Shown: one piece after another, positions 1 to 9,267 of the stretch
Layout: every line of letters starts with the position of its first letter
How positions within the stretch are numbered: the stretch's first letter is position 1
Assembly (NCBI GenBank): GCA_020161335.1
Contig: JAIUOJ010000003.1
Span: forward strand, 1 to 64,000
DNA length: 64,000 nt
Source: Pseudomonadota bacterium
Lineage (GTDB): Bacteria; Pseudomonadota; Gammaproteobacteria; Xanthomonadales; Xanthomonadaceae
Reading direction: 5' to 3'
Notes under the pieces: generated by a model
Seen by the model: the letters and a program-made list of their open reading frames with translations, nothing else
What the model was told of the DNA's origin: nothing
Databases searched by the model: none
Program-made: the position numbers and the translations under genes

Positions 1-37
1 CAGGCAAGGGCACCGGAGAGGAGCGGAAGGCGGCGGC

Positions 38-41
<4 letters not shown>
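1..41 (-). CDS. Start of a secreted protein, cut by window edge (probable second amidohydrolase)
   Basis: An ATG at 41-39 on the minus strand opens a frame reading MSRRLPLLSGALA, an Arg-rich start followed by a hydrophobic run as in an export signal. It overlaps the TGA of the upstream amidohydrolase by four bases (ATGA), so the two genes are translationally coupled. In related bacteria such lipoprotein amidohydrolases often occur as adjacent pairs, so a second amidohydrolase is the likeliest identity. Only 13 codons are present, so the function is inference from position. Confidence 0.5.
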
Positions 42-1459
<1,418 letters not shown>

Positions 1460-1561
1460 GGCGGTCTCCCCGGGCGAAACGCCGACGGTAGCCGCTGGAC
1501 GCCGCCGCGCCAAGCGCCGTCCGCCGCGGCTGTGTGAAAATGCGCACAAAAGGACACGGCC

Positions 1562-2338
1562 ATGAAAGAGAAAGACCAGATCGTCGAGAACTGGCTGCCG
1601 CGCTACACCGGCGTGCCGCTCGACCAGTTCGGCGAACACATCCTGCTGACCAACTTCGGCGGCTACCTCGGCCACTTCAGCCGCATGACCGGCGCCGAAG
1701 TCGTCGGCCTCGACCGGCCGATGCCCAGCGCGACCGCCGACGGCATCACCATGATCAACTTCGGCATGGGCAGTCCCAATGCCGCGACCATGATGGACCT
1801 GCTGTCGGCGATCATGCCCAAGGCCGTGCTGTTCCTCGGCAAGTGCGGTGGCCTCAAGCGCAAGAACCTGCTCGGCGACCTGGTGTTGCCCATTGCCGCG
1901 ATCCGCGGCGAAGGCACGTCCAACGACTACCTGCTGCCGGAAGTGCCGGCGCTGCCGGCGTTCGCCCTGCAGCGCGCGGTCTCCACGATGATCCGCGACC
2001 TTGGCCACGACTACTGGACCGGCACCGTCTACACCACCAACCGTCGCGTCTGGGAACACGACGAGGCCTTCAAGGAACGCCTGCGCCTGATGCGCTGCAT
2101 GGCGATCGACATGGAAACCGCCACCGTGTTCGCCGCCGGCTTCGCCAACCGCATCCCGTCGGGCGCGCTGCTGCTGGTCAGCGACCAGCCGATGATCCCG
2201 GAAGGGGTGAAGACCGAAGCCTCGGACGCCAAGGTCAGCGCCGAATACGTGGAGCGCCACATCCAGATCGGGATCGAGGCGCTGCGCCTGATCCGCCGCC
2301 ACGGCAAGTCGGTGCGGCACCTGCGCTTCGACGAGTAG
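1562..2338 (+). CDS. amn: AMP nucleosidase (short form)
   Basis: Cytoplasmic enzyme that splits AMP into adenine and ribose 5-phosphate, part of purine salvage and adenylate control. The 258 aa resemble the catalytic PNP/UDP phosphorylase fold domain alone. The Escherichia coli enzyme is close to twice this length, so this is the short form found in several other phyla and in xanthomonads. Visible signatures include GMGSPNAATMMDLLS, VLFLGKCGGLKRK, AIRGEGTSNDYLLPEVPAL, the CMAIDMETATVFAAG ribose-binding Met-Glu region and LLLVSDQPMIPEG near the C-terminus. ATG 1562 is chosen because the family signature begins directly after it and the bases AAAGGACA lie just upstream. The gene stands alone. 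Confidence 0.88.
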   Translation: MKEKDQIVENWLPRYTGVPLDQFGEHILLTNFGGYLGHFSRMTGAEVVGLDRPMPSATADGITMINFGMGSPNAATMMDLLSAIMPKAVLFLGKCGGLKRKNLLGDLVLPIAAIRGEGTSNDYLLPEVPALPAFALQRAVSTMIRDLGHDYWTGTVYTTNRRVWEHDEAFKERLRLMRCMAIDMETATVFAAGFANRIPSGALLLVSDQPMIPEGVKTEASDAKVSAEYVERHIQIGIEALRLIRRHGKSVRHLRFDE

Positions 2339-2403
2339 CCCTGACGCTGCGCCCACGCGTGGGCGCTATGCTGCGCGCTCCGTGCAGCGAAGAGGGCATG
2401 ACG

Positions 2404-2814
2404 ATGGCCAGGCAGACGCATACCGGCAGTTGCCACTGCGGCAACGTGCGGTTCGAAGTGGACCTCGACCTCGCCAACGGCGGCGGCAAATGCAACTGCG
2501 GCATCTGCCGCAAGACGCGCAACTGGTCGGCCAGCGTCAAGCCCGATGCCTTCCGCCTGCTCAGCGACCCGGCCGCGAGCATCGACTATTTCCGCAACGG
2601 CGTGGTGCACTGGCCGTTCTGCAGCACCTGTGGCGTGCGGCCCTACGGCCACGGCGACATCCCCGAGGCCGGCGGGCCATTCGTCTCGGTGCAGCTGGCC
2701 TGCCTGGACAACGTCGACGACGCGCTGCTGGCGGCCGCGCCGGTGCGCTACGCCAACGGCCGCGACAACGACTGGTGGCACGAGCCGTCCGCCGCCGAAA
2801 AGGCCTTCCTGTGA
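2404..2814 (+). CDS. GFA/CENP-V family zinc protein
   Basis: Small cytoplasmic protein (136 aa) of the GFA (glutathione-dependent formaldehyde-activating-like) fold. Zinc-ligand cysteines are visible as CHCGNVRFEV, CNCGICRKT and FCSTCGVRPYGHG, giving the two zinc sites of the family. Most members have no proven reaction, and formaldehyde detoxification is shown only for a few. Two in-frame ATGs (2398 and 2404) are possible. The AGAGGG at 2391-2396 sits 7 nt from the second and only 1 nt from the first, so 2404 is preferred. The TGA overlaps the GTG start of the DUF924 gene, so the two are probably co-translated. Confidence 0.85.
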   Translation: MARQTHTGSCHCGNVRFEVDLDLANGGGKCNCGICRKTRNWSASVKPDAFRLLSDPAASIDYFRNGVVHWPFCSTCGVRPYGHGDIPEAGGPFVSVQLACLDNVDDALLAAAPVRYANGRDNDWWHEPSAAEKAFL

Positions 2815-3353
2815 GCGCCGCGTCGCCCGCCGCGGTCGTCGCGTTCTGGCGCGAGGCCGGCCAGGCGAAGTGGTTCAACGGCGGCGCCGCGTTCGACGGG
2901 CAGTGCCGCGAGCGCTTCCTCGACCCGCATTTCGCCGCCGCGCGCCGCGAGCACGAGGGCTGGATGGACGGCGCCGAGGGCGCGCTGGCGCTGCTGATCC
3001 TGCTCGACCAGATCCCGCGCAATATCTTCCGCGGCAGCGGCCACGCCTTCGCGACCGATCCGCTGGCCCTGCACTACGCGAACCGCGCGGTCGATGCCGG
3101 ACTCGACCAGCAGGTCGAACCCGAGCTGCGTGCCTTCATCTACCTGCCGTTCGAGCATGCCGAGGACATCGGCGACCAGCGCCGCTCGGTCGCGCTGTTC
3201 GGCGCGCTCGGCAACGAGGAGTACGCGAAGTACGCACAGGCACACCTCGACGTGATCGAACGCTTCGGCCGCTTCCCGCATCGCAACCGCGCGCTGGGCC
3301 GCATCAACACGCCCGACGAGCAGGCGTGGCTGGACGCGGGCGGCGGGTTCTAG
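2811..3353 (+). CDS. DUF924 family protein
   Basis: Protein of 180 aa that matches the DUF924 family, an all-helical TPR-like fold of unknown biochemical role found widely in proteobacteria. Recognisable blocks are the FWREAGQAKWFN start, LALLILLDQIPRNIFRG, the AFIYLPFEHAED segment and GRFPHRNRALGR near the end. The start is GTG at 2811, overlapping the preceding TGA as GTGA, and it gives the normal N-terminus of the family. It forms a two-gene unit with the GFA gene and converges with the glutaredoxin fusion gene. No catalytic residues can be assigned. Confidence 0.85.
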   Translation: MSAASPAAVVAFWREAGQAKWFNGGAAFDGQCRERFLDPHFAAARREHEGWMDGAEGALALLILLDQIPRNIFRGSGHAFATDPLALHYANRAVDAGLDQQVEPELRAFIYLPFEHAEDIGDQRRSVALFGALGNEEYAKYAQAHLDVIERFGRFPHRNRALGRINTPDEQAWLDAGGGF

Positions 3354-3451
3354 GCCGGATGCGTCTCCTTGTCCCGCCCGGCGGGAGCAGGTGGCGCGTC
3401 AGCACCGGATGAGGGGGCTGCGCGCGTGCAATGCCCCCCGCCCTGCGGGCA

Positions 3452-3475
3452 CCTTCCCCGCCCAGCAGGGGAAGG
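3452..3475. repeat. Short perfect hairpin between convergent genes
   Basis: CCTTCCCC at 3452-3459 pairs exactly with GGGGAAGG at 3468-3475 around an 8-nt loop. It sits in the 166-bp gap between the DUF924 gene and the convergent glutaredoxin fusion gene. There is no T-run after either arm, so it is at best a factor-dependent or bidirectional terminator; it also resembles the short GC-rich intergenic palindromes scattered in xanthomonad genomes. Confidence 0.5.
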
Positions 3476-3519
3476 GCAATCGAATCGGTGAGGCTAAATG
3501 ATCGGTACTGCCCGCCGAA

Positions 3520-4449
3520 TCAGTACGTCGGGATCGCGTCGTCGACGGTTTCGGACCACGCATGGATGCCGCCGGCGACGTTGTGCACCTTGCCGAATCC
3601 CAGCGCGCGGAACTCCTCGGCGGCGCGTTGGCTGCGGCCGCCGCCGTGGCACAGGAAGGCAAGCGCGGTGTCCTTCGGCAGCGCTTCGAGTTCGGCGCGG
3701 CCGTCGCCATCGAAGGTCCTGAACGGCACCGCGACCGAGGCGATCGCGCGTTCGTCGGCGGGGCGCACGTCGACCAGCAGCAGCTCGCCCGCGCGGACCT
3801 TCGCATCGGCCTCGGTCGGCGGCAGCTGCACGACCGGCCTGGGCGCGTTCGGGTTGTCGATCACCAGGCCCTTGCCGCGCACGTCGTCGGCGAAGTCGAT
3901 GGTCATGCCGTTGGCGCGGCGCGCGCCGGCGATGTCGAACTGCACGCGCACGCCGTCGACCTCGGCGGTGATCGCGTCGGCGTCCGCCGGCGCGAGGTTG
4001 AGGCGGGTGCGGAAGTTGCGGTCGACGTCGACCTGCAGCACCACTTCGCCGCCGGCATCGGCGAGCGCGTTGCGGATCATCGCGAGCGCGGCCGGGGTGA
4101 TGGTGATGGCCGGCGGCGTGCGGTCGGGCGCCGGCAGGCCGAGCGCACCGTGCAGTTCGCCGCTGTTGACCATCTGCAGGATGATGTCGCTGCCGCCGAC
4201 GAGGTCGCCATCGATGTACAGCTGCGGGATCGTCGGCCAGTCGCCGTAGGCCTTGATGCCCTCGCGGATCGCGGGGTCGGCCAGCACGTCGACATGGGCG
4301 TAGTCGGCGCCGAGTGCGTCGAGCGCGGAGACCGCCTTCGCCGAGAACCCGCACTGCGGCGCGTCCGGCGATCCCTTCATGAACAGCACGGCGCGGTTGG
4401 CCTGCAACAGCGCGTCGATGCGGGCGCGCAGGGCGGGATCGAGGGACAT
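3520..4449 (-). CDS. Monothiol glutaredoxin (Grx4 type) / A-type-like / rhodanese fusion
   Basis: Three domains lie in one 309-aa cytoplasmic protein. Residues about 1-105 are a CGFS monothiol glutaredoxin (PQCGFSAKAV, Cys33; WPTIPQLYIDGDLVGGSD), the type that binds and delivers [2Fe-2S] clusters with glutathione. Residues about 112-200 look like an IscA/HesB A-type fold (ITPAALAMIRNAL onward), but no cysteine is present, so the usual cluster ligands are gone. Residues about 215-309 are a rhodanese domain with the active loop LCHGGGRSQRA and a cysteine near residue 266. Start ATG 4449 gives the normal glutaredoxin N-terminus; an earlier ATG would add ten residues. The likely role is iron-sulfur trafficking or sulfur transfer. 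Confidence 0.88.
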   Translation of the reverse strand: MSLDPALRARIDALLQANRAVLFMKGSPDAPQCGFSAKAVSALDALGADYAHVDVLADPAIREGIKAYGDWPTIPQLYIDGDLVGGSDIILQMVNSGELHGALGLPAPDRTPPAITITPAALAMIRNALADAGGEVVLQVDVDRNFRTRLNLAPADADAITAEVDGVRVQFDIAGARRANGMTIDFADDVRGKGLVIDNPNAPRPVVQLPPTEADAKVRAGELLLVDVRPADERAIASVAVPFRTFDGDGRAELEALPKDTALAFLCHGGGRSQRAAEEFRALGFGKVHNVAGGIHAWSETVDDAIPTY

Positions 4450-4549
4450 GGCGGGCATCCTTGGAGCGGGGCCGCCCATGGTAGCGCGATCGCCGCGCGC
4501 GGACCCGCAACACTGCGATGCACCGGCGTCGCGATGGCATCATGCGGCG

Positions 4550-5320
4550 ATGGACGTCCTGCACCGCATCCCGCGCCATCCGCGGGCCTGGCTGCCCCTG
4601 CTGCTGCTGTCGCAGCTGGCGGTCGCGTGGGTCTGGTGGCACTGGGGCTGGCCGCTGGGCCTGCCGCTGCTGCTGGCCACGCACGCGCTGGCGCTGTGGG
4701 GCGTGCTGGCGCCGAACGCCGCGCTGTACGGGCCGGTGCGGTCACGCCTGCCGGGCACCGATCCGGTGGTCTGGCTGACCATCGACGACGGCCCGTCGGA
4801 GGACACCGCGGCGATCCTCGACCTGCTCGATGCGCACGCGGCGCGGGCCACGTTCTTCCTCGTCGGCGACCGCGCCGCGGCGCGACCGGAGCTGGTGCGC
4901 GAGATCGCGCGGCGCGGGCACGGCATCGGCAACCACAGCCGCAGCCATCCGCAGGCCTGGTTCTGGGCGCTGGGCCCGCGCCGCCTGCGCGAGGAGATCG
5001 AGGGCTGCCAGCGGCAACTGCAGGCGATCACCGGCGAGGCGCCGCGCTGGTTCCGCGCCGTGGTCGGGCACGCCAATCCCTTCGTGCATGCGCCGCTGCG
5101 CGATGCGCGCCTGGCGCGCGTGGGCTGGTGCGCGCGCGGGTTCGATGCGGTCGATGGCGACGTCGCGCGCGTGCTCGGCAAGCTCGAGCAAGGCCTGTCG
5201 CCGGGCGCGATCGTGCTGCTGCACGAAGGCGCGGCGCACGGGCGCAACGTCGAGATGATCGGGAAGCTGTTGCAGCGCCTGGATGCGCGGGGCTACCGCG
5301 CGGTGCTGCCGGACGCCTGA
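4550..5320 (+). CDS. Membrane-anchored polysaccharide deacetylase (NodB family)
   Basis: Carbohydrate esterase family 4-type protein of 256 aa, expected to remove N-acetyl groups from an amino-sugar polymer outside the inner membrane. The N-terminus holds two hydrophobic segments (residues about 12-55) that would anchor it. The NodB domain follows with WLTIDDGPSEDT (catalytic Asp and metal Asp), the metal-binding HxxxH in GNHSRSHPQ, RWFRAVVGHANPF and the C-terminal IVLLHEGAAHGRN. ATG 4550 is the first start giving the membrane anchor. It diverges from the glutaredoxin fusion across 100 bp and converges with the methyltransferase. The substrate (peptidoglycan, chitin-like or surface polysaccharide) cannot be told from sequence. 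Confidence 0.85.
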   Translation: MDVLHRIPRHPRAWLPLLLLSQLAVAWVWWHWGWPLGLPLLLATHALALWGVLAPNAALYGPVRSRLPGTDPVVWLTIDDGPSEDTAAILDLLDAHAARATFFLVGDRAAARPELVREIARRGHGIGNHSRSHPQAWFWALGPRRLREEIEGCQRQLQAITGEAPRWFRAVVGHANPFVHAPLRDARLARVGWCARGFDAVDGDVARVLGKLEQGLSPGAIVLLHEGAAHGRNVEMIGKLLQRLDARGYRAVLPDA

Positions 5321-5332
5321 GCGTCCATCCAC

Positions 5333-6025
5333 TCAGCGACGCGCAACCACCAGCCAGTTGTTGAATGGCGTATTGCCGAACCACGGCACGATGTCGGCCG
5401 CCAGGCCGGCGGCATCGAAACGCGCGTGCAGTTCGTCGACGGCCGGGTAGTGCTTGGGCCGGTCCGGCATCCAGCCGGTGAGCGCGGCGAAGCGGTCGGC
5501 GCCGCGCGTACGGCGGATGCGTGCGCTGCCATCGTCCAGCGCGGCGCGCATCACCAGTACCGCGCCCGGCGCCAGCATCGCGATCGCGGCATCCAGCAGC
5601 GTTGCCTGTTGTTCGCGTGTCAGGAACTGCAGCACGTCGAGGATCGCGACGTTGCCCGCATGCGGCGGGTAGCCGGCCGCGAGGTCGACGACGTCGAAAC
5701 GCGTATCCGCGAGCCCGGCCCTGGCGGCGATGCGGCGCGCGCGTTCGATCTTCGGCGCATCGATGTCCACGCCGCGATAGGCCATCGCCTGCCCGTCCAG
5801 GCGCAGCGCGTGCGCGAGCAGGCCGAGGCCGCAGCCGAGGTCGAGCAGCGGCGCGTCATGCCGGCGCAGCGCATCCAGCACGCCGGGGTACAGCGGATCG
5901 GTGCGCAGCTTGGTCAGCGTGTAGTAGTAGTCGTAGCGGTTGCCGAGCACGCGCTCGGGCAGGAAGGCGCGGGCGATGTGCCTCGCGGCGGCGGCATCCA
6001 TGGGCCGCGGGTGGGATCCGGTCAT
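5333..6025 (-). CDS. Class I SAM-dependent methyltransferase
   Basis: A 230-aa protein with the Rossmann-type SAM-binding motif LLDLGCGLGLLAHAL (motif I) followed by YRGVDIDAPKIERAR (acidic ribose-binding end of motif II) and VAILDVLQFL. The acceptor substrate is unknown. The N-terminal stretch ERVLGNRYDYYYTLTKLRTDPLY is the kind seen in methyltransferases encoded near acyl-lipid or fatty-acid-like clusters, but no such cluster is present here. The start ATG 6025 overlaps the TGA of the upstream SGNH hydrolase (ATGA), indicating an operon; another in-frame ATG lies at 6001. Confidence 0.82.
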   Translation of the reverse strand: MTGSHPRPMDAAAARHIARAFLPERVLGNRYDYYYTLTKLRTDPLYPGVLDALRRHDAPLLDLGCGLGLLAHALRLDGQAMAYRGVDIDAPKIERARRIAARAGLADTRFDVVDLAAGYPPHAGNVAILDVLQFLTREQQATLLDAAIAMLAPGAVLVMRAALDDGSARIRRTRGADRFAALTGWMPDRPKHYPAVDELHARFDAAGLAADIVPWFGNTPFNNWLVVARR

Positions 6026-6645
6026 GCCGGGGACAGTAAACGAATCGCCTCCGGCAGCGCCAGTTGCGTCCACTGCGAATACATGGTCGCGGACGGGTGC
6101 AGGCCGTCGTCGGCGAGCATGGCGTCCTCGCCGCCGCGTGCCCGGCTGGCCGGCGCGATGTCGACGAAGGCAACGCCGCGCGCGGCGCACGCCTCGCATG
6201 CCGCGGCATTGTAGTCGTCGAGTTCACGCGCGATCTGGTCGCGGTCGCGGCCGGACTGGATGGCGAACGGCGTCACGCCCCAGTCCGGGATCGACAGCAC
6301 CAGCACGCGGTCGGCGCGATTGTTCGCCAAGCCGATGGCACGGTCGAGCAGCGCGGAGAAGTCGTCCCGGTACTGCGCCGCGTCGCGGCCGCGGTACTGG
6401 TTGTTGACGCCGATCAGCAGCGAAGCGAAGTCGAAGGTGCCCAGCGGCTCGGCGGCGTCGATGGCATCCGACAGTTCGTCCGTGGTCCAGCCGGTGGTGG
6501 CGATGATGCGCGGATCCGCGAGCGGGATGCCTTGCGCGCGCAGGGCATGCGCCAGCTGCATCGGCCAGCGGCCTTCCGGTTCGACTCCTTCGCCGATGGT
6601 GTAGCTGTCGCCGAGGGCGAGGTAGCTAAGCGGCGGTGTCGGCAT
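6022..6645 (-). CDS. SGNH/GDSL hydrolase
   Basis: A 207-aa esterase or lipase-like hydrolase. Block I is LALGDSYTIGEG with nucleophile Ser14, block III is LLIGVNNQYRGR (oxyanion Asn), and block V is DGLHPS with the catalytic Asp and His. No signal peptide is visible, so it is probably cytoplasmic, unlike many secreted relatives. It precedes the methyltransferase with a 4-bp start/stop overlap and follows the aminotransferase gene by 18 bp, so all three are likely on one transcript. The substrate cannot be inferred. Confidence 0.87.
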   Translation of the reverse strand: MPTPPLSYLALGDSYTIGEGVEPEGRWPMQLAHALRAQGIPLADPRIIATTGWTTDELSDAIDAAEPLGTFDFASLLIGVNNQYRGRDAAQYRDDFSALLDRAIGLANNRADRVLVLSIPDWGVTPFAIQSGRDRDQIARELDDYNAAACEACAARGVAFVDIAPASRARGGEDAMLADDGLHPSATMYSQWTQLALPEAIRLLSPA

Positions 6646-6663
6646 CGAAGGCGCCGGGTGCCG

Positions 6664-7932
6664 TCAGGCCGCCGGACGCGCCTTCTTGGCCAGCGGCACC
6701 ACCTTGCCGTTGGCCTGCGCGCGACGCTCGAGCACGCGATCGATGCGCGCGAACACCTCGCGCACCTGTTCCGGCTGCGGCAGCAGGGTCACGCGGAAGT
6801 GGTTGCGGTAGGGCACGTTGAAGCTGGTGCCGGGGACCAGCAGCACGTCCTCGCTTTCCAGCATCTCCAGCGCGAAGCCGTGGTCGTCGAAGCCCTTGAG
6901 CGCATCGCCGGTGACGCCGGGGAAGGCGTACAGCGCGCCGGCCGGCGCCACCAGCTTGAGGTGCTCGCTGGCATTGCAGGCGTCGATCACCGCCTGGCGC
7001 GCCTCGTGCAGGCGGCCGCCCGGACGGCACAGCGGCGTGATGGTGTCGGCGCCGGTGAGCGCGGCCTCGATCGCGAACTGGCCGGGCACGTTGGCGCACA
7101 GGCGCAGCGCGCCGAGCAGGTCCAGCGCATGCCGGAACTCGGTGCTGCGCTTCGGGTCGCCCGACAGCACCGCCCAGCCCACGCGCCAGCCGCAGGCACG
7201 ATGCACCTTCGACAGGCCGCCGAACGACAGGCACGGCACGTCGCCGGCGATCGGCGCGACCGGCACGAAGGTCGCGTCGTCGTAGAGGATGCTGTCGTAG
7301 ATCTCGTCGCACAGCAGCAGCAGGTTGTGCTTGGCGGCGATCGCGACGATGCGTTCGAGCAGTTCGCGCGGATACGTGGCGCCGGTGGGGTTGTTCGGGT
7401 TGATCAGCACGATCGCGCGGGTGCGGGCGGAGACCAGCGCCTCCATCTCCACCGGGTCGGGCAGGAAGCCGTTGCCCTCGTGGCAGCGGTAGAACACCGG
7501 GCGGCCGTCGTTGAGGATCGTCGCCGCCGACCACAGCGGGTAGTCGGGCGAGGGCACCAGCACTTCGTCGCCGGGGTTGAGCAGGGCGCGCAGCGAAATG
7601 TCGATCAGTTCGCTGACGCCGTTGCCGACGAACACGCGCTCGGGCGAGACATGCGGCGTGCCGCGTGCGGCGTGGTGCGCGGCGATCGCCTCGCGCGCCA
7701 CCGGCAGGCCCTGCTGGTGGGTATAGGGATCGGTCTGGTGGATGTGGTCGGCGATGGCGCGCTGCAGGTGCTCGGGCGCGCGGAAGCCGAAGGCGCCGGG
7801 GTTGCCGATGTTGAGCTTGATCAGGGTGCGGCCCTGGCCCTCGAGCTCGCGGGCGCGCCGGGCCAGCTCTCCGCGGATCTCGTAGCGGACTTCGGACAGG
7901 CGTTCGCGGGTTTGCAGGCTCGGGGCGGACAT
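6664..7932 (-). CDS. alaA: AlaA-like alanine/pyruvate aminotransferase
   Basis: PLP-dependent class I aminotransferase of 422 aa, expected to interconvert pyruvate and glutamate with alanine and 2-oxoglutarate in the cytoplasm. The order of motifs is that of the AlaA branch: KLNIGNPGAFGFRAP near the N-terminus, FVGNGVSELIDISLRALL, PSPDYPLWSAA, NPNNPTGATY, the LLCDEIYDSILYDD region that holds the PLP-ring Asp, and SFGGLSKVHRACGWRVGW carrying the Schiff-base Lys242. ATG 7932 is followed directly by a family-typical N-terminus. It is the first gene of a probable unit with the SGNH hydrolase and methyltransferase and diverges from rsgA over 206 bp. Identity as AlaA rather than another close aminotransferase is likely but not certain. 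Confidence 0.85.
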   Translation of the reverse strand: MSAPSLQTRERLSEVRYEIRGELARRARELEGQGRTLIKLNIGNPGAFGFRAPEHLQRAIADHIHQTDPYTHQQGLPVAREAIAAHHAARGTPHVSPERVFVGNGVSELIDISLRALLNPGDEVLVPSPDYPLWSAATILNDGRPVFYRCHEGNGFLPDPVEMEALVSARTRAIVLINPNNPTGATYPRELLERIVAIAAKHNLLLLCDEIYDSILYDDATFVPVAPIAGDVPCLSFGGLSKVHRACGWRVGWAVLSGDPKRSTEFRHALDLLGALRLCANVPGQFAIEAALTGADTITPLCRPGGRLHEARQAVIDACNASEHLKLVAPAGALYAFPGVTGDALKGFDDHGFALEMLESEDVLLVPGTSFNVPYRNHFRVTLLPQPEQVREVFARIDRVLERRAQANGKVVPLAKKARPAA

Positions 7933-8102
7933 GGCACGGCACGTGGGCGGCGGGAGGCCGCGAAACCGCGGATCATACGCCGCCGTGGGCCCCGGTGCCC
8001 TGCGGGTTCCCGGCGCGCGGCGAGGGCCTGTTCAGGCCGTCGGCGGCGCTCATCGCGGCCATGCGGGCCTGCGCGGCAGGTGCCGCCGGTGGGGACAGGC
8101 CC

Positions 8103-8108
8103 TAGAAT
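8103..8108 (+). promoter_or_regulatory. Candidate -10 box (TAGAAT) for rsgA
   Basis: TAGAAT at 8103-8108 matches five of six bases of the sigma-70 -10 consensus. The same hexamer, followed by C, occurs at 33029-33034 before maeB and at 38286-38291 before aceE. A start of transcription about 7 nt downstream would fall at or next to the ATG at 8116. No good -35 match was seen. Confidence 0.5.
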
Positions 8109-8138
8109 CGCGGCCATGCCGGCACCCCGTCCACGCGC

Positions 8139-9251
8139 TTGATTCCCGCCGCCAACGCGCTGCGGGCGATCGGTTGGCCGTGGGTGGGCGCCCCGGGACC
8201 GGGGCCCTGGGCCGAGGCGATCGCCGCCCATCCGCGGGCGGCGCCGGCGCGGGTGGTCGAGCAGCACCGCTCCGGCTACGTGGTCGCCGACGGGCCCGAC
8301 CGCGCCCTCGCGGTGGAATCGCTGCCGGAGTGGCAGCGCCCGGCCGGATACCGCAAGGGCAAGGTGGCGCCGGAGGATCGCGCGGTCGTCGGCGACTGGG
8401 TGCTGGTCGAGGACGGCAAGCGCATCGTCGCGCTGCTGCCGCGGCGCAGTGCGATCAAGCGCGGCGCGGCCGGCGAGCACTACCGCCAGCAGCTGATCGC
8501 CGCCAATATCGACACGGTGCTGGTGGTGTGCGGGCTCGACGGCGACTTCAACCCGCGACGGATCGAACGCTACCTGCTGCTGGTGCAGGCCGACGGCGTC
8601 ACCCCGGTGGTGGTGCTGACCAAGGCCGACCGGCCCGGCGCCGACGCCGGCGCGGCGCGCGACGCACTGGCCGGCATCGCCGCACAGGGCATCGCCGTGC
8701 TGGCCGTGAACGCCAAGGATCCGGACAGCGTCGCCGCGCTCGATGCGTTCCTGCCGCCCGGCGCCACCGCGGTGCTGGTGGGGTCGTCGGGCGCCGGCAA
8801 GTCGACGCTCACCAATACGCTGCTCGGCATCGACAGGATGAAGACCGCCGAAGTGCGCGAGCACGATGCGCGCGGTCGGCACACCACCACCCATCGCGCG
8901 CTGATCGCGTTGCCGTCGGGGGCCTGCCTGATCGACACGCCCGGCATGCGCGAGCTCAAGCCGACCGGCGAGGAGGAGCTCGCCGACGGCGGCTTCGCCG
9001 ACGTCGCGGCGCTGGCGGAGCAGTGCCGCTTCCGCGACTGCCGGCACGCGCGCGAACCGGGTTGCGCGGTGCGCGCGGCGGTCGAGGCCGGCATGCTCGA
9101 CGCCGGCCGCCTGGCCAACTACCTCAAGCTGCGCGACGAGGTTGCCGGTGCCGCCGACAAGCTGGCGACGCGGCTGGCGCAGAAGGCCGATGCGCGGGTG
9201 CAGGGCAAGGCGCTCAACAAGCGGCTCGACGACAAGTACGGCAAGCACTGA
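8139..9251 (+). CDS. rsgA: Ribosome small-subunit-dependent GTPase A
   Basis: Circularly permuted GTPase (370 aa) acting late in 30S subunit maturation. The OB-fold part is residues about 30-120, then G4 VVLTKADRPG precedes G1 LVGSSGAGKSTLTN and G3 LIDTPGMREL, the permuted order typical of RsgA. The C-terminal zinc knuckle is visible as EQCRFRDCRHAREPGCAV. The only start that yields the normal N-terminus (IPAANALRAIGWPW) is TTG at 8139. Immediately upstream, ATG 8116 opens an 8-codon frame whose TGA (8140-8142) overlaps the TTG, and no Shine-Dalgarno sequence is evident, so initiation may depend on coupling to that mini-frame. A missed base in the sequence that would join the two frames is the alternative. 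Confidence 0.92.
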   Translation: MIPAANALRAIGWPWVGAPGPGPWAEAIAAHPRAAPARVVEQHRSGYVVADGPDRALAVESLPEWQRPAGYRKGKVAPEDRAVVGDWVLVEDGKRIVALLPRRSAIKRGAAGEHYRQQLIAANIDTVLVVCGLDGDFNPRRIERYLLLVQADGVTPVVVLTKADRPGADAGAARDALAGIAAQGIAVLAVNAKDPDSVAALDAFLPPGATAVLVGSSGAGKSTLTNTLLGIDRMKTAEVREHDARGRHTTTHRALIALPSGACLIDTPGMRELKPTGEEELADGGFADVAALAEQCRFRDCRHAREPGCAVRAAVEAGMLDAGRLANYLKLRDEVAGAADKLATRLAQKADARVQGKALNKRLDDKYGKH

Positions 9252-9267
9252 CGGACCGCGCCCGCCG

